A stretch of DNA of 64,000 nt from contig JAHBXN010000001.1 in NCBI GenBank assembly GCA_019636475.1, positions 310,001 to 374,000 of the forward strand. The letters run 5' to 3'. This document shows, piece by piece, positions 62,484 through 64,000 of this stretch. The first letter of the stretch is position 1. Every line of letters begins with the position of its first letter. This DNA comes from Phycisphaerae bacterium (GTDB lineage Bacteria > Planctomycetota > Phycisphaerae > UBA1845 > UTPLA1). A model generated the notes under the pieces. It was given only the letters and a program-made list of their open reading frames with translations, was not told the DNA's origin and ran no database searches. The translations under genes were made by a program, and so were the position numbers.

Positions 62484-63998
62484 TTACTTGACTCCGTGCA
62501 TCATGCGCTTCAGCGGTGCAGCGACGATAGTGAGCAGAAGCGCCGAAGCAGCCGTCACGATGCCGATTCCGAGAAAAACCTTGGCAAACCCAAAATGCTC
62601 GGTCTTGCCGCCGACATAACCGCCGAGCACATTGCCGAGTGCGGAGGAAAGGAACCAGACACCCATTACGGTGCTGACCATCCTGGCCGGCGCCAGCTTC
62701 GTCATCGTCGAAAGCCCGACCGGCGAGAGGCAGAGTTCGCCAGTCGTGTGCAGCATGAATCCAATCACCAGAAACAGGATATTGCAGCGGCCATCGGGTC
62801 CGGCCACGATTGCGCCCCAGTAAAGGACCATGAATCCCGCCGCCAGCTGAATCAAACCCATCGCGAACTTCAGCGGACTGGAGGGTTCCATCTTCCGCTT
62901 GTTTAGCCAGATCCACAGCCAGGCAAATGGCGCCGCAAACAAAATGATGAATGCGGGATTGATCGAGGCGGTCAGCAGCGAGGCCTTCAACTCGCCGAAC
63001 CAAGGCACCGTTCGATTCACGTGCTCGTCAGTGAAGAGCAAAATGGCGCTGCCGGCCAATTCGAAGAAGGCCCAGAAAAGAATCGAAAAACAACACAGGA
63101 TTATCAACACGATCATTCGGTCCCGCTCTTCATGCGAACTTCTGAACGCCTCCCAGAGCAGGTAAATCAGGATTGGAACCGCCACAATGATCGCAAGAGA
63201 CTGAACAAACTTGGGCTGTGAAATCAGATAGGCCGTCGTCGGAATGAAGATCATCACGCCAATGATGAGGCTCATGACGTTCGGCAAGCCTGCGATGCCG
63301 CGTTCCAGCAGAGCTCCCTCGCGCGGCGGGAGTCCTTTTCCTTCGAGACGCCGGCCACCGGCGAAGAAAATAACCTGACCCAACAACATGCCAACGCCGG
63401 CAAGTATGAACCCCCAATGCCAACCCTTGCTTTCGGCAACTTGTCCTGAAATACCCGCGACCCACGCACCGATGTTTATGCCCATGTAGAAGATGGTGAA
63501 TGCTGAATCGCGTCGCGCATCAGCCTTTTCGTAGAGTGACCCGACGATACTGGAAATGTTCGGCTTGAAGAACCCATTCCCTGCGGCCATCAGGCCAAGT
63601 GATAGAAAGAACAACTGGTTGAGGTATACCGGAGCCTCGCCGCCCTCCGCCGGCAATAATAGCGCGTGCGCTGCGAGGCAGAATTGCGCTGCCGCCATCA
63701 TGATTCCGCCGATCACAATGGCCCGCCGCTGCCCAAGAAGCCGATCGGCGAGCATGCCGCCGACAAATGGCGCGGCGTAAACGAATCCCAGGTAACCGCC
63801 ATAGACCTCGTTTCCGGCCTGCTTGGAGAGAGACAGCGCTTTGGTCATGTAAAGCACGAGAAACGCTCGCATACTGTAGAAGCTGAAGCGTTCCCAAAGC
63901 TCAGTCGAAAACAAAACCGCCAATCCGGACGGATGCCCGAAGAATGAACGATCACGGGGGTCTGCCGCCTCGGTTGCGGCGGAGTAGCTGGGTCCAGA
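62484..63998 (-). CDS. POT-family peptide transporter, 5' end beyond the window
   Basis: The frame is open to the right edge and reads AADPRDRSFFGHPSGL before LFSTELWERFSFYSMRAFLV, so the gene is cut by the window edge and does not start at the internal TTG (63923). The ExxER motif is ELWERF, followed by LYMTKAL, GGMLADRLLGQRRAIVIGG and FFKPNISSIVGSLYE. About twelve helices are visible. Proton-driven di-/tripeptide uptake is the family function. It completes a pepT-OPT-POT-POT group. Confidence 0.93.
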   Translation of the reverse strand, partial: SGPSYSAATEAADPRDRSFFGHPSGLAVLFSTELWERFSFYSMRAFLVLYMTKALSLSKQAGNEVYGGYLGFVYAAPFVGGMLADRLLGQRRAIVIGGIMMAAAQFCLAAHALLLPAEGGEAPVYLNQLFFLSLGLMAAGNGFFKPNISSIVGSLYEKADARRDSAFTIFYMGINIGAWVAGISGQVAESKGWHWGFILAGVGMLLGQVIFFAGGRRLEGKGLPPREGALLERGIAGLPNVMSLIIGVMIFIPTTAYLISQPKFVQSLAIIVAVPILIYLLWEAFRSSHEERDRMIVLIILCCFSILFWAFFELAGSAILLFTDEHVNRTVPWFGELKASLLTASINPAFIILFAAPFAWLWIWLNKRKMEPSSPLKFAMGLIQLAAGFMVLYWGAIVAGPDGRCNILFLVIGFMLHTTGELCLSPVGLSTMTKLAPARMVSTVMGVWFLSSALGNVLGGYVGGKTEHFGFAKVFLGIGIVTAASALLLTIVAAPLKRMMHGVK

Positions 63999-64000
63999 CT

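Overview
The window is a high-GC, gene-dense bacterial chromosome segment. It is most likely from a planctomycete, and Phycisphaerae or a sister class is my best guess. The evidence is two very large secreted proteins with dockerin-type EF-hands and GACC-type cysteine modules, a sulfatase-like TPR lipoprotein, a short basic bS21, and a nuoE/nuoF pair. The lineage call is inference from gene content, not a phylogeny.

Layout. 1-12.1 kb holds the end of a DAHP synthase gene, a sulfatase-TPR lipoprotein and two large secreted modular proteins. 12.7-17.4 kb holds a Rieske oxygenase plus TauE/SafE pair, then two overlapping CNNM/CBS (CorC-like) genes. 17.4-25.9 kb holds a CBM9-like protein, purH, a PQQ-propeller protein with a Ser/Asp-rich acidic tail, a coiled-coil membrane protein, a 53-aa membrane protein, mreB and a stand-alone LON-domain protein. 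26-37.3 kb holds housekeeping nucleic-acid enzymes (divergent RNase HII-like protein, truD, rnc, mutL, THUMP methyltransferase) mixed with a DUF962 protein, a cytochrome-like lipoprotein, a PaaK-like ligase and a PhoD-like phosphatase.

37.3-43.5 kb is a co-directional run in which nuoE and nuoF are separated by two members of a three-member family of paralogous polytopic membrane proteins. From the nuoF stop to the tRNA-Thr gene (43.5-49.8 kb) the sequence looks accessory. It starts with a DUF4258/YgiT toxin-antitoxin-like pair flanked by two copies of the last 135 bp of nuoF. Next come two lower-GC genes, a predicted PD-(D/E)XK nuclease with a coiled coil and an FRG-domain protein, which I regard as the best candidate for an undescribed (possibly defence) module. 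Three tandem arrays that all have a 21-bp period then surround a conserved hypothetical gene, followed by a PL14-like lyase lipoprotein and tRNA-Thr(CGU).

49.9-64 kb returns to core-like sequence. It holds an SDR with a non-canonical active site next to an ALDH8-like dehydrogenase, galE with a pyruvate/PEP-binding-domain protein, rpsU with a clear terminator, an EVE-domain protein, and a peptide-use cluster (pepT, an OPT transporter, two POT/MFS transporters). The last of these genes runs off the right edge, and the first gene of the window runs off the left edge.
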